A stretch of DNA of 19,415 bases from Nitrospira sp. (GTDB taxonomy: Bacteria > Nitrospirota > Nitrospiria > Nitrospirales > Nitrospiraceae). The translations under genes and the position numbers were made by a program. Positions 1 through 6,216 of the stretch are shown here, one piece after another. The notes under the pieces are model-generated. The model saw nothing but the letters and a program-made list of their open reading frames with translations. It did no database searches and had not been told where the DNA came from. The stretch covers positions 1 through 19,415 of the forward strand of contig JANYEF010000315.1 in assembly GCA_025363325.1 (NCBI GenBank), read 5' to 3'. Every line of letters starts with the position of its first letter. The stretch's first letter is position 1.

Positions 1-251
1 GCCTGCGCCTTGAGCCCTGACGGGGATCCGGTCGCCACCACCCGCCCCTCATCCATCACCGTTCCATCGACGATGACTTCCGGCTCGAGTGGTTTGAATC
101 CAAACTTCTGGAGAATGTACCGCCCTCGGCTCTCCTTCAACTGGACAAGCTTGATACCACTCGACCCGATATCCAACCCAACGAGCTGCCTCTTTGGGGT
201 GAACATCGAGAACAGATCGGTTTCGGTGAGACTCTTGATTGAACTCAACAT
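1..251 (-). CDS. pilM: PilM-like type IV pilus assembly protein, N-terminal 83 codons (partial)
   Basis: The gene starts at base 251 and runs off the left edge. About 83 residues are visible. Residues 25-39 read GLDIGSSGIKLVQLK, the first phosphate-binding strand-turn of the actin-like ATPase fold as it appears in PilM. After it come the usual short strands and a segment with VIVDGTVMDEGRV, where PilM proteins recruit the next helix. PilM is a cytoplasmic, FtsA-like protein that binds the N-terminal tail of PilN and links the inner-membrane PilN/O complex to the pilus motors. The ATG at 251 is preceded by an AGAGG ribosome site. A second ATG at codon 16 is possible but has no better site. If the cluster is standard, pilN, pilO, pilP and pilQ follow outside the window. 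Other actin-fold proteins such as FtsA or PilM relatives in other secretion systems cannot be excluded from 83 residues. Confidence 0.8.
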   Translation of the reverse strand, partial: MLSSIKSLTETDLFSMFTPKRQLVGLDIGSSGIKLVQLKESRGRYILQKFGFKPLEPEVIVDGTVMDEGRVVATGSPSGLKAQ

Positions 252-625
252 ACGCGCCTCTGACTGTACACGACTATCCGCGCAGGACAAATCTTTATGT
301 GAATTTCGCGCAGACTGTCGATCATGAGCATGCCCCTCGCCTGCTTCAACGTCTTGAAGAAAGAGTTTCTATCGAGACCGTTCTGGCTATACACGTGCGT
401 ACTGCCCTCCACTCCACATCTACCTAATATAAGGAAACGTTTGAATCTGAATCATGTCCGACAAATGTCTGAATGGTGCGTCTACACTGCGGATTGGCTT
501 CATGCACATGCTAAGTATAGTCCATATGTTCTACCTGTCAAGCAAATCGCTTTTCGTGCACAGGCATAGAGACGAGGACAAGGGCAATGATGGTAGGAGG
601 CAGCGCGTAACGGCTCCGTGGGTTA
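252..625. other. 374-base non-coding region between rapZ and pilM
   Basis: I see no convincing gene here: the open frames are short, lack ribosome sites and resemble no family I know. Reading on the minus strand, the stretch right after the rapZ stop has a weak nested hairpin (bases 607-625, GTAAC pairing with GTTAC) with no T-run, so a terminator is doubtful. Next comes a good sigma-70 type promoter (514-541). Then follow about 255 bases of likely pilM leader. That leader contains a perfect 6-bp hairpin with a 4-base loop (344-359, CTTCAA/TTGAAG) and two direct copies of CGCGCAG (279-285 and 307-313, plus-strand reading). It does not match the conserved core of the c-di-GMP-I riboswitch as I remember it. 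Confidence 0.6.
514..541 (-). promoter_or_regulatory. Putative sigma-70 promoter for pilM
   Basis: On the minus strand TTGACA (541-536) is followed after a 16-base spacer by TATACT (519-514). That is a perfect -35 box and five of six bases of the -10 box. Transcription would begin near base 506 and give a leader of about 255 bases before the pilM ATG. It is the strongest promoter-like match I saw in the window, and it separates pilM from the rapZ operon. The spacing is one base short of the ideal 17. Confidence 0.5.
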
Positions 626-1489
626 CTACCTATTGATATCGCGGTGGGCGACGGTCACTTGATATCCAAGCGTGGAAAAACTTTCTTGGAGTCGGCCGGC
701 AATGGCCACAGACCGATGACGTCCGCCGGTGCAGCCAAGTCCAACATTCACATAGCTGCGGCGTTCTCGTTCGAAGAGAGGAATGAGAAATTTAAAGAGG
801 GCTTCTATGTGTCCAATGAACGCGATGGCGTCCGGGTCGGTCAGCACATAGTTCCGCACGCGCGGGTCTTCCCCGGTCAATGGCTTGAGGTCGGGAACGA
901 AGAATGGGTTCCGCAAGAACCGTACGTCGAACAGAAGATCAATGTCGTACGGCACGCCGAACTTGAAGCCGAATGTCACTAGCGAGATCGTCAACCGGCG
1001 AGGTGCGCCCTCCTGCCTAAACTGCCGGGCCAACAACTCTCGCAACTCATGCACCGTCAAATCGGAGGTATCAATTATACGGTCGGCGTGGCGCCGTAGA
1101 TCGGCGAGCCGCTCCTTTTCAAAACGCACTCCTTCCGATACCGGGAGATGCGGCAGGAGCGGGTGCGGCCTCCGCGACTCCGAGAATCGGCGGACCAGCA
1201 TCTCTTCACGAGCTTCAAAGAATAACAACTCAACCGAATGACCAAGAGCCTTCACCCGCTCAAGAATCCCCACGAGATCAGAAAAGAACACGCGCTCTCT
1301 GACATCTATGCCGAGCGCGACATTCTTAATCTCGCCCCCCTGCTGATGACACAGCTCGACAAAGGTCGGCAAAAGAGCAGGCGGCAAATTATCGATACAG
1401 AAATATCCGATGTCTTCGAAGCACTTAAGAGCATGCGATTTCCCTGAGCCAGATAGGCCGCTGATCACGACCAACTTGAGTGCAGCCAT
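626..1489 (-). CDS. rapZ: RNase adapter / nucleotide-binding protein RapZ
   Basis: This 287-residue protein has the size and both hallmarks of RapZ (formerly YvcJ/YhbJ). An N-terminal P-loop reads GLSGSGKS at residues 11-18. A conserved C-terminal motif, GCTGGRHRSV, sits at residues 252-261 in the domain that in E. coli binds RNA. In E. coli RapZ senses glucosamine-6-phosphate, presents the small RNA GlmZ to RNase E and so tunes GlmS synthesis. Outside the enterics the GlmZ partner is usually absent and the role is less clear. The gene starts 13 bases after hpf with an AGG ribosome site, and is the last gene of the lptC-to-rapZ operon. The neighbourhood rpoN-hpf-rapZ is a classic one, but ptsN, which often sits between hpf and rapZ, is missing here. 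Confidence 0.95.
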   Translation of the reverse strand: MAALKLVVISGLSGSGKSHALKCFEDIGYFCIDNLPPALLPTFVELCHQQGGEIKNVALGIDVRERVFFSDLVGILERVKALGHSVELLFFEAREEMLVRRFSESRRPHPLLPHLPVSEGVRFEKERLADLRRHADRIIDTSDLTVHELRELLARQFRQEGAPRRLTISLVTFGFKFGVPYDIDLLFDVRFLRNPFFVPDLKPLTGEDPRVRNYVLTDPDAIAFIGHIEALFKFLIPLFERERRSYVNVGLGCTGGRHRSVAIAGRLQESFSTLGYQVTVAHRDINR

Positions 1490-1502
1490 ATCTGCCTACC
1501 CC

Positions 1503-2018
1503 TTACGGATCAATCAGGACTACTCGATCACGATCGACACGTTGTAGAATCTGTAATTTTCCTGAGGGTAGTGCAGTGAACACCACCAGCGAACCAGGCA
1601 GAGGATCTAGTAGGCGCTTCGCTTGCTCCAGGGTCAGTACAGCCCGGGCGGGACGAATAACTTCTATCGCCTCCTCTTCCTTACGAAGAACCGGACGCTG
1701 AATCTTCCGCACCGATCTCTTTGCCGGTTCTTTATGATCAGCCTGGCGTTCCTTGTATTTTCGTATCTGGGCGTCCAAGCGGTCTACGAGTTGGTCGATC
1801 GTCGCGTACATTTCCCGCGTCGAATATTTTGCCTGAATTCGTCGCCCTTGCATCGTACAGACGACCTCCGCACTATGCTGAAGCTTGCTCACACCCAAGA
1901 TCACTTCCAAATGGCTGAGCTTCACTTCATACCGAGCGAGTCGCTCAAACCGATTTTCAATATGCTGTCTGAGCGCCGGCGTCACGACGAGGTGTCGTCC
2001 TGTAATTTTCATTGGCAT
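1503..2018 (-). CDS. hpf: Long-form ribosome hibernation promoting factor HPF
   Basis: The 171-residue product has two parts. Residues 1 to about 100 form the S30AE/sigma-54 modulation domain, starting MPMKITGRHLVVTPAL, which binds the decoding region of the 30S subunit and blocks mRNA and tRNA. A charged linker (about 95-120) leads to a C-terminal domain of about 50 residues ending LQILQRVDRDRVVLIDP. This is the dimerising tail of long HPF, which joins two ribosomes into a 100S particle. Short HPF of gamma-proteobacteria (about 95 residues) lacks it. The gene follows rpoN after 128 bases and precedes rapZ by 13. The ATG at 2018 aligns with the family start (six residues before the TG turn). 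An ATG two codons later has better spacing from the AAAGGA site and is a real alternative. Confidence 0.95.
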   Translation of the reverse strand: MPMKITGRHLVVTPALRQHIENRFERLARYEVKLSHLEVILGVSKLQHSAEVVCTMQGRRIQAKYSTREMYATIDQLVDRLDAQIRKYKERQADHKEPAKRSVRKIQRPVLRKEEEAIEVIRPARAVLTLEQAKRLLDPLPGSLVVFTALPSGKLQILQRVDRDRVVLIDP

Positions 2019-2146
2019 TCATCCTTTCAAGCTGAGCATCCTCGGTCCCTCTGTCACTCGACTATGCTTCTTGGTCCAAAACATCCACGACATCAAGGGA
2101 GACACCGAATAAGCGGCAGCTACCCACACCGTTAAACGGGGAAGGT

Positions 2147-3658
2147 CTAAAAGAACCGCTTGCGCTGAGTGGCAGAGGGTATATGTTCTTCCGCCCGATA
2201 CTTGGCCACCGTCCGTCGCGCGATCACAACCTGCTTCGTGAGCAGCCGTGCCGCAATCTCTTCATCTTTCAGGGGGTGGCTTGGATCTTCCTCCGCCACC
2301 ATGATCCGAATCATCTCTCTCACCGTGACGGACGACATCATGTCAGACGGCTGATCCGCCCGCTGCAAGCCTGCATTGAAGAAGAATTTCAGCTCCAGCA
2401 TGCCCTGAGGACAGTACATATACTTATTCGCCGTCACACGACTGATCGTTGATTCGTGCATGCCAATATCCTCAGCCACCTGCTTGAGCACCAACGGCTT
2501 AAGATGTTGCACGCCCTTTTCAAAAAACTGTTCCTGAAACTTCACGATACTGGACACCACCTTGACAATCGTCTTATTTCGCTGTTCTATGCTGCGAATG
2601 ACCCATTGCGCCGCCCGTAACTTCTCATCCAAATAAGCCTTCGTCTCTGCCGATCCGCTCTCACCCGCCCCCATCAATTGCTTATAGTACGGGCTGATCC
2701 GCATGCGTGGCAATCCATCGTCGTTTAGTAATACCACCCACTCCCCTTCATTCTTGACGACAAACACATCAGGGACAATTACATAGTTTTGCGTGCTCGT
2801 AAACGGTCTGCCCGGTTTCGGCTCCAGCACTTCGATGACCTTGGTTGCCTGAAAGACCTCTTCTACCGTGACATCTAAGGCTTTCGCGATTCTTGCATAC
2901 TGTTTCCTCTCCAAGTCTTTAAGATGGTGCTGAACAATGGCTTCAACAATCGATCCCTTCAAGGCGCCAGGTCGAGCCCCTAACGATCCCATGGGACTTT
3001 TACCCAGATGTCCGATTTGTAAGAGCAGGCATTCCGCAAGATCTCGGGCCGCCACGCCAGTCGGATCGAAGCTCTGAATATCCTTCAGGACTGACTCCGC
3101 CTCCACTTCAGTGAAGTCGGTCCCGCTGACCATCTCCAATAGAGACATACGCAGGTACCCATCGTCGTCGAGGTTACCGATAATCAAGCGCCCGATCCCC
3201 TTTTCACGATCCGATAGACCGGAAAACGACAATTGCCAGAGGAGATGGTCTTCCAAGGATGTGGCTTTTGCCATGGTTTGTTCATAGGATGGAAACTCGT
3301 CCTGCGAGGACGACTGAGACTCGGATCCGCCTATCCGACGATCGCTCCCAAAGTACTCTTCCCAACCAGCCGCTGAGGCCTCATCCGGCGTATCGCGTTC
3401 TTCCGGAGTCGACTCCTCCGCGTTCGATGGCTCACTATCCGCTGATGCCGCCGCATCTTCTGTCTTTTCCTCTGGACTTGCGGCCTCGCTGTCCTCCGCC
3501 TCAGTCGGGAGCTCATCCAAGAGCGGGTTTTCCATTAAATGTTGCGTGAGGCTCTGCTGGAGCTCAAGCCGCGACAATTGCAGCAGCTTAATCGCCTGCT
3601 GCAATTGAGGAGTCATGATCAGCTTTTGACTCAGTCGAAGGTCGAGCCTGAGTTTCAT
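2147..3658 (-). CDS. rpoN: RNA polymerase sigma-54 factor RpoN
   Basis: The 503-residue protein shows the sigma-54 plan. Region I (residues 1 to about 48) is rich in Gln and Leu (LIMTPQLQQAIKLLQLS) and contacts the AAA+ activator. Then comes a long acidic Ser/Glu/Asp stretch, about 50-120. The core-binding domain follows, and a C-terminal DNA-binding part with the RpoN box ARRTVAKYR at 480-488, which reads the -24 element. Sigma-54 directs RNA polymerase to -24/-12 promoters and needs an ATP-driven enhancer-binding protein to open them. I chose the ATG at 3658, which lies nine bases after AAGGG. A GTG two codons upstream, at 3664, is in frame but too close to that site. The gene lies 17 bases after lptB (with its ATG start 19), in the common lptB-rpoN-hpf order. 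Confidence 0.97.
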   Translation of the reverse strand: MKLRLDLRLSQKLIMTPQLQQAIKLLQLSRLELQQSLTQHLMENPLLDELPTEAEDSEAASPEEKTEDAAASADSEPSNAEESTPEERDTPDEASAAGWEEYFGSDRRIGGSESQSSSQDEFPSYEQTMAKATSLEDHLLWQLSFSGLSDREKGIGRLIIGNLDDDGYLRMSLLEMVSGTDFTEVEAESVLKDIQSFDPTGVAARDLAECLLLQIGHLGKSPMGSLGARPGALKGSIVEAIVQHHLKDLERKQYARIAKALDVTVEEVFQATKVIEVLEPKPGRPFTSTQNYVIVPDVFVVKNEGEWVVLLNDDGLPRMRISPYYKQLMGAGESGSAETKAYLDEKLRAAQWVIRSIEQRNKTIVKVVSSIVKFQEQFFEKGVQHLKPLVLKQVAEDIGMHESTISRVTANKYMYCPQGMLELKFFFNAGLQRADQPSDMMSSVTVREMIRIMVAEEDPSHPLKDEEIAARLLTKQVVIARRTVAKYRAEEHIPSATQRKRFF

Positions 3659-3677
3659 ACGCACACACCCTTACGCG

Positions 3678-4460
3678 TCATAGTTTGAACCGTTCCCCTA
3701 GGTAGACAGCACGGGCCCTCTCACTCTTGACGATGGTTTCGGGTGTCCCGGCTTCAAGAATCAACCCTTCGTTGATGATGTAGGCCCGATCCGTGATGGA
3801 CAGCGTCTCCTGGACATTGTGATCGGTGATCAAAATGCCAATTCCCTTTTCTTTCAATCGGATAATAATTTGTTGGATGTCAGCCACGGCAATCGGGTCG
3901 ATCCCTGCAAATGGTTCGTCCAGCAACATAAATGACGGGCTCGTTGCGAGCGCCCTCGTAATTTCCAACCGCCGCCGCTCGCCGCCGGACAAGGCATACG
4001 CCATGCTCGTTCGGATATGGCTGAGATCCAGTTCTTTGAGCAGGGCATCGGCTCGTTCGCCCCGTTCCGCCCGAGAGTAGTCCAGCATCTCAAGAATTGC
4101 CAGAATATTGTCTTGAACCGACAAGCGTCGAAATACAGACGATTCTTGAGGAAGATACCCAATTCCTTTCCGCGCACGTCTGTACATGGGCAGATCCGTG
4201 ATCACCTCTTCACCGAGTGCAATCCCCCCTTCATCAGGCTGACACAGACCAACGATCATATCGAAAATGGTGGTCTTCCCAGCCCCATTGGGTCCCAGTA
4301 AACCCACGACCTCCCCAGCACGGACTTCAATGGAGACGCCCTTCACGACCTTGCGCGAGCGAAAACTTTTCACTAGTCCCGTCGCGCGTAGCCAGTCACC
4401 ATCGGCATTGTTCACCGGGAAGCCATTCGACACCGCATGCCCCTGAACCGCCTCGGTCAC
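3678..4460 (-). CDS. lptB: LPS export ABC transporter ATP-binding protein LptB
   Basis: This is a 260-residue ABC ATPase with all nucleotide-binding motifs: Walker A GPNGAGKT (56-63), Q-loop Gln105, signature LSGGE (157-161), Walker B MLLDEP (178-183) with catalytic Glu182, and switch His214. The segment between Walker A and the signature (GIGYLPQESSVFRRLSVQDN) is typical of LptB rather than of amino-acid transporters. LptB is the cytoplasmic engine that, with LptF and LptG, pulls lipopolysaccharide out of the inner membrane and pushes it along the LptC-LptA bridge. The N-terminus has about 24 residues more than the family usually shows, with no obvious later ATG. The gene starts 12 bases after lptA and runs into rpoN. 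lptF and lptG are not in the window. Confidence 0.96.
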   Translation of the reverse strand: MTEAVQGHAVSNGFPVNNADGDWLRATGLVKSFRSRKVVKGVSIEVRAGEVVGLLGPNGAGKTTIFDMIVGLCQPDEGGIALGEEVITDLPMYRRARKGIGYLPQESSVFRRLSVQDNILAILEMLDYSRAERGERADALLKELDLSHIRTSMAYALSGGERRRLEITRALATSPSFMLLDEPFAGIDPIAVADIQQIIIRLKEKGIGILITDHNVQETLSITDRAYIINEGLILEAGTPETIVKSERARAVYLGERFKL

Positions 4461-4472
4461 TTGGTCGTCCCC

Positions 4473-5039
4473 CTAATCCGACTCGATCCGTACATGCGAT
4501 CCTCCCTCCACCACGCTCCTATCCTCAGCCAAAAACATCGTGATTTGTTTGCCGCTAACTCGGGTTCCCTTATCCCAAGCCACCGGGTCACCCGTCAAAA
4601 CGATCTTATCCCCATCATGGTAGTAGATAGCTTTCTCACAGGTCGCACTCCCTGAGTCCTTCTCGATTTTCACTCGTCCGGTCGCCTCAATTCTGTTGAC
4701 CGAACGATTCGACACAGCCGGCACAGCATCGGGCCCTTTCGAAGGTGCGGCGCCCTTGACGGCCTCATGCCCTTTCTGGTTATCACTCGCGATAGGGTCT
4801 TGCGTGCGAAACATCACAACCATGCGATCAGAATAGACAACCAATGACCCACGAGTCAGCACAACCGCCCCCTCAAACACCGCTTGGCTGTCCTGATTTT
4901 TCACGGTCATCTTCTTGGAGGTAATGGTGGTGCTGACCGCTTGATCAGCCCCACCTTTCGGAAGGGCTGCGTCAGCCGATTCGCTCAAGGAAGCTATCCC
5001 AAGCGGAAATAAATTAAGAAGCAGGAGCCAAATCCACAT
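4473..5039 (-). CDS. lptA: Periplasmic LPS transport protein LptA
   Basis: From the ATG at 5039 the product has 188 residues. It begins with a hydrophobic export signal (about residues 1-20, cleavage probably near SADA) followed by beta-rich OstA-like repeats: TTITSKKMTVKNQDSQAVFEG and, after a break, RIEATGRVKIEKDSGSATCEKAIYYHDGDKIVLTG-type strands. LptA polymerises across the periplasm to carry lipopolysaccharide from LptC to the outer-membrane LptD. A Ser/Ala/Pro/Gly-rich insert (about residues 77-110) separates two groups of strands, which is unusual. The start is uncertain. The ATG has a GAGG site at good spacing and overlaps lptC by 26 bases. A GTG at 5093 would add 18 residues with positive charges suited to a signal peptide, but would overlap lptC by 80 bases. 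Confidence 0.85.
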   Translation of the reverse strand: MWIWLLLLNLFPLGIASLSESADAALPKGGADQAVSTTITSKKMTVKNQDSQAVFEGAVVLTRGSLVVYSDRMVVMFRTQDPIASDNQKGHEAVKGAAPSKGPDAVPAVSNRSVNRIEATGRVKIEKDSGSATCEKAIYYHDGDKIVLTGDPVAWDKGTRVSGKQITMFLAEDRSVVEGGSHVRIESD

Positions 5040-5586
5040 GTACGTCCTCAAGGACCTCAAATTCTTCGCGGTCCAAATGTCCCAACAACCCACGCCCCGT
5101 CACCTCTAACCCATGCCCAACGATACGGACAGGATCCTGCGTGCGTATCTCTCTCGTCTGATCAGTCCAAGCCAGATGGTTGGTATAGATCACATACCCG
5201 CTCTCGGTGTGAATCACGAGTGGCTCTGATCGGTTCGCAAGCACAAAGTTCTTTGTGTCAGTATTCAATGTCCCTTCCTCTCCTGTTACCGTCAATTCCT
5301 TACCCTGCTGTCCGAACAGTGTGACTGCGACGACTTGGAGCATCGCCCGTTTGTCCCGCTCAAAGAGCCGAGCCTCTTGCGCTTGCACCTGCCATTGAAC
5401 CGCATCGCCCTTCGTCTGGGTGAACGAAAACTGGGAGATCGTGGCATCAGCTGTGTCCATGGAGCCTGGTACCGTCGCCGTCGAGGTGGGAACCGTTGTC
5501 GAATTGGTCACGAGCAAGTATGCAAGAAAACAGGCCAACGCCACACTGAGCGCTAACAAACCTCGCCGTACCCAGCATTGCCACAC
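5014..5586 (-). CDS. lptC: LPS export system protein LptC
   Basis: The 190-residue product has one N-terminal membrane anchor (about residues 9-27, LLALSVALACFLAYLLV) preceded by two arginines. It then has a periplasmic beta-jellyroll of the LptC/YrbK type, with strands such as FSFTQTKGDAVQWQVQAQEA, GEEGTLNTDTKNFVLANR and DPVRIVGHGLEVTGRGL. LptC joins the LptBFG transporter to the periplasmic LptA bridge. Position supports the call, since lptA and lptB follow directly. The start is a GTG at 5586 with a purine-rich GGAAGTAGG site. No other start lies before residue 43, and using that one would delete the anchor. It is the first gene after the ribosomal block, and its promoter probably lies in the preceding gap. 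Confidence 0.9.
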   Translation of the reverse strand: MWQCWVRRGLLALSVALACFLAYLLVTNSTTVPTSTATVPGSMDTADATISQFSFTQTKGDAVQWQVQAQEARLFERDKRAMLQVVAVTLFGQQGKELTVTGEEGTLNTDTKNFVLANRSEPLVIHTESGYVIYTNHLAWTDQTREIRTQDPVRIVGHGLEVTGRGLLGHLDREEFEVLEDVHVDLAPAS

Positions 5587-5623
5587 TTTGCGCCTACTTC
5601 CATTTAAGTCCTATAAGCGAGAC

Positions 5624-5640
5624 TGGCACGATAGTAGCAT
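5624..5640 (+). promoter_or_regulatory. Sigma-54-type -24/-12 site, plus strand
   Basis: The plus strand reads TGGCACG at 5624-5630 and TAGCA at 5635-5639. The invariant GG (5625-5626) and GC (5637-5638) are exactly ten bases apart. Only one core base departs from TGGCACG-N4-TTGCA. It points rightwards, against every gene in the window, and overlaps the suspected sigma-70 promoter of lptC-lptA-lptB-rpoN. It could occlude that promoter, start an antisense RNA against the rplQ end, or be a chance match. Confidence 0.35.
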
Positions 5641-5659
5641 GAGCTCAAAACCAAGTAAA
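5631..5659 (-). promoter_or_regulatory. Putative sigma-70 promoter for lptC-lptA-lptB-rpoN-hpf-rapZ
   Basis: On the minus strand TTTACT (5659-5654) and TACTAT (5636-5631) are 17 bases apart. Each matches four of six consensus bases. A transcript would begin near 5624, about 38 bases before the lptC GTG. The match is modest, and the call rests mainly on the need for a promoter after the terminator-like hairpins behind rplQ. Confidence 0.3.
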
Positions 5660-5681
5660 CTCATGCCAGAACTGCGGCATG
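5646..5681 (-). terminator. Possible intrinsic terminator behind rplQ
   Basis: On the minus strand CATGCC (5681-5676) pairs with GGCATG (5667-5662) around an 8-base loop. It is followed by the T-rich run AGTTTACTTGGTTTT. The stem is only six pairs and the T-run is interrupted, so termination would be partial. The T-rich tail also contains the suggested -35 box of the next operon. Confidence 0.35.
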
Positions 5682-5756
5682 GTCTACTCGGTAGAAATTG
5701 ACTAAACGAAATGGGAGAATCATCGAAACGATGACGCGCCGTCGCACGCACGACTA

Positions 5757-5776
5757 GATCTCCTCGACAGGAGACC
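5757..5776 (-). terminator. Hairpin directly behind the rplQ stop codon
   Basis: On the minus strand TCTCCT and AGGAGA form a perfect 6-bp stem around GTCG, extendable to eight pairs with a G-U and a G-C pair (5776-5757). The stem begins at the last base of the rplQ TAG. There is no T-run, so it is better read as a 3'-end protecting or pausing hairpin than as a full terminator. A further small hairpin, CATCG-TTT-CGATG, lies at 5733-5721. Confidence 0.4.
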
Positions 5777-6198
5777 TAGCCGGCAGCGGGACTCGCGGGA
5801 GCTGATGCAGTCGAGATTTGTTTCTTTGCGGACGCAGTATCCTGACGCGTGACGAGTTCGATCGCGACAAGCTTTGCCGCATCGCCGATTCGCCGTCTCG
5901 TCTTCACCATCCTCGTATAGCCGCCAGGACGGTCTTTAAATCGAACTGCCACGTCGCTGAATAACTTTGAGACGACGTCCTTGCTTCGGATAAACGCAAG
6001 AGCTTGACGCCGGGCCGGTAATGTCCCTTGCTTGCCGAGCGTAATCATCCGGTCGGTGAACCCTCGAATTTCCTTCGCCTTGGCCTCGGTCGTCTCGATC
6101 CGCTCATGTTCGAGCAGCGACGTCACGAGACTTCGGAACAGAGCCCACCGATGTTTGGTCTGTCGTCCGAGCTGTCTGCCATTTTTTCTGTGACGCAC
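5776..6198 (-). CDS. rplQ: 50S ribosomal protein L17
   Basis: The 140-residue product starts MRHRKNGRQLGRQTKHRWALF, the conserved L17 opening, and continues with the ERIETTEAKAKEIRGFTDRMITLGK core. It ends with about 20 residues rich in Ala, Ser and Thr beyond the usual 115-125 residue length. L17 binds 23S rRNA near the exit of the peptide tunnel. The start is GTG, preceded by AAGAGG at six bases. It is the last gene of the alpha cluster, 18 bases behind rpoA, and hairpins follow its stop. Confidence 0.97.
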   Translation of the reverse strand: MRHRKNGRQLGRQTKHRWALFRSLVTSLLEHERIETTEAKAKEIRGFTDRMITLGKQGTLPARRQALAFIRSKDVVSKLFSDVAVRFKDRPGGYTRMVKTRRRIGDAAKLVAIELVTRQDTASAKKQISTASAPASPAAG

Positions 6199-6216
6199 GG
6201 GTTTCCTCTTGTTTCG

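Noticed and set aside
389..404. A GG-N10-GC pattern on the plus strand that could be a second sigma-54 site
   Set aside because: Only the TGGC and TGC parts fit, the CACG of the -24 box is missing, and it points away from pilM.
493..521. A plus-strand promoter TTGGCT-16-TATAGT overlapping the pilM promoter
   Set aside because: The -10 similarity arises from the near-palindromic AGTATAGT, the -35 is weak, and no gene lies downstream on that strand.
324..636. Short plus-strand frames in the rapZ-pilM gap
   Set aside because: They overlap each other in different frames, have no ribosome site and look random. The gap is better explained as promoter and leader.
1623..2135. A 170-codon plus-strand frame opposite hpf
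   Set aside because: It is antisense to a clearly conserved gene, with no recognisable domain or start signal.
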